NCBI GenBank assembly: GCA_050330975.1
Contig: JBHJHK010000343.1
Location: forward strand, 1 to 6,812
Direction: 5' to 3'
DNA from: JBHJHK01 sp050330975
GTDB taxonomy: Bacteria; Pseudomonadota; Gammaproteobacteria; Competibacterales; Competibacteraceae
Length of the DNA: 6,812 nt
The notes under the pieces were generated by a model. That model searched no databases and was not told where the DNA came from. It saw only the letters and a list, made by a program, of their open reading frames with translations. The position numbers and the translations under genes were made by a program. Shown here piece after piece: positions 6,812-6,812 of the stretch; position 1 is the first letter of the stretch; every line of letters starts with the position of its first letter.

Positions 6812-6812
6812 G
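6746..6812. other. Low-complexity G-rich contig end, probable sequence artefact
   Basis: The last ~65 bases become almost pure G and C, with a run of 16 Gs at 6767-6782 and further G runs to the end. They give poly-Gly/Arg in every forward frame. The start of the window (about 1-50) mirrors this with C runs, i.e. G-rich when read outward. No function is assigned. Confidence 0.6.

Overview
The window is very GC-rich (roughly 70% or more by eye) bacterial DNA. It is read entirely from the + strand as one tightly packed operon of four genes, the first and last of which run off the ends. Leu is often TTG, Phe often TTT, and Pro and Gly mostly CCC, GGC or GGG in all genes, so codon use looks uniform. 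Nothing here fixes the taxon. A Gram-negative, possibly proteobacterial, host is only a guess. No RNA gene, insertion sequence, CRISPR array, promoter or terminator is visible.

Layout: (1) about 2-3247, a penicillin-binding transpeptidase with all three active-site motifs, carrying at least 520 extra residues in front of the recognisable PBP part and lacking its true N-terminus. (2) 3244-5625, a SEDS-family (FtsW/RodA/SpoVE) glycosyltransferase that starts inside the stop codon of gene 1 (ATGA). In front of its SEDS core it has an N-terminal anchor, two FHA-like beta modules and three extra membrane helices. (3) 5609-6394, a soluble 261-residue protein with a helical/beta N-terminal part, a Pro/Gly/acidic linker and a beta-rich tail, loosely recalling FhaA-type proteins. 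(4) 6413 to the end, an unrecognised truncated reading frame.

Functional reading: genes 1 and 2 are the two catalytic halves of a peptidoglycan synthase. The SEDS protein polymerises lipid II into glycan strands and the class B-like PBP cross-links them. Such pairs (RodA-PBP2, FtsW-FtsI) drive elongation or division. Here both partners are much larger than usual, and counting helices back from the catalytic loop places the FHA-like modules of the SEDS protein outside the cytoplasm. The pair therefore looks like a specialised or accessory wall-synthesis machine whose extra modules may bind each other or the envelope. Genes 3 and 4 share the transcription unit and may regulate or recruit it, but their function is not established.

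The first ~50 and last ~65 bases are low-complexity and become G-rich when read outward at both ends. This looks more like sequencing or assembly degradation at contig ends than biology, and residues encoded there should not be trusted.
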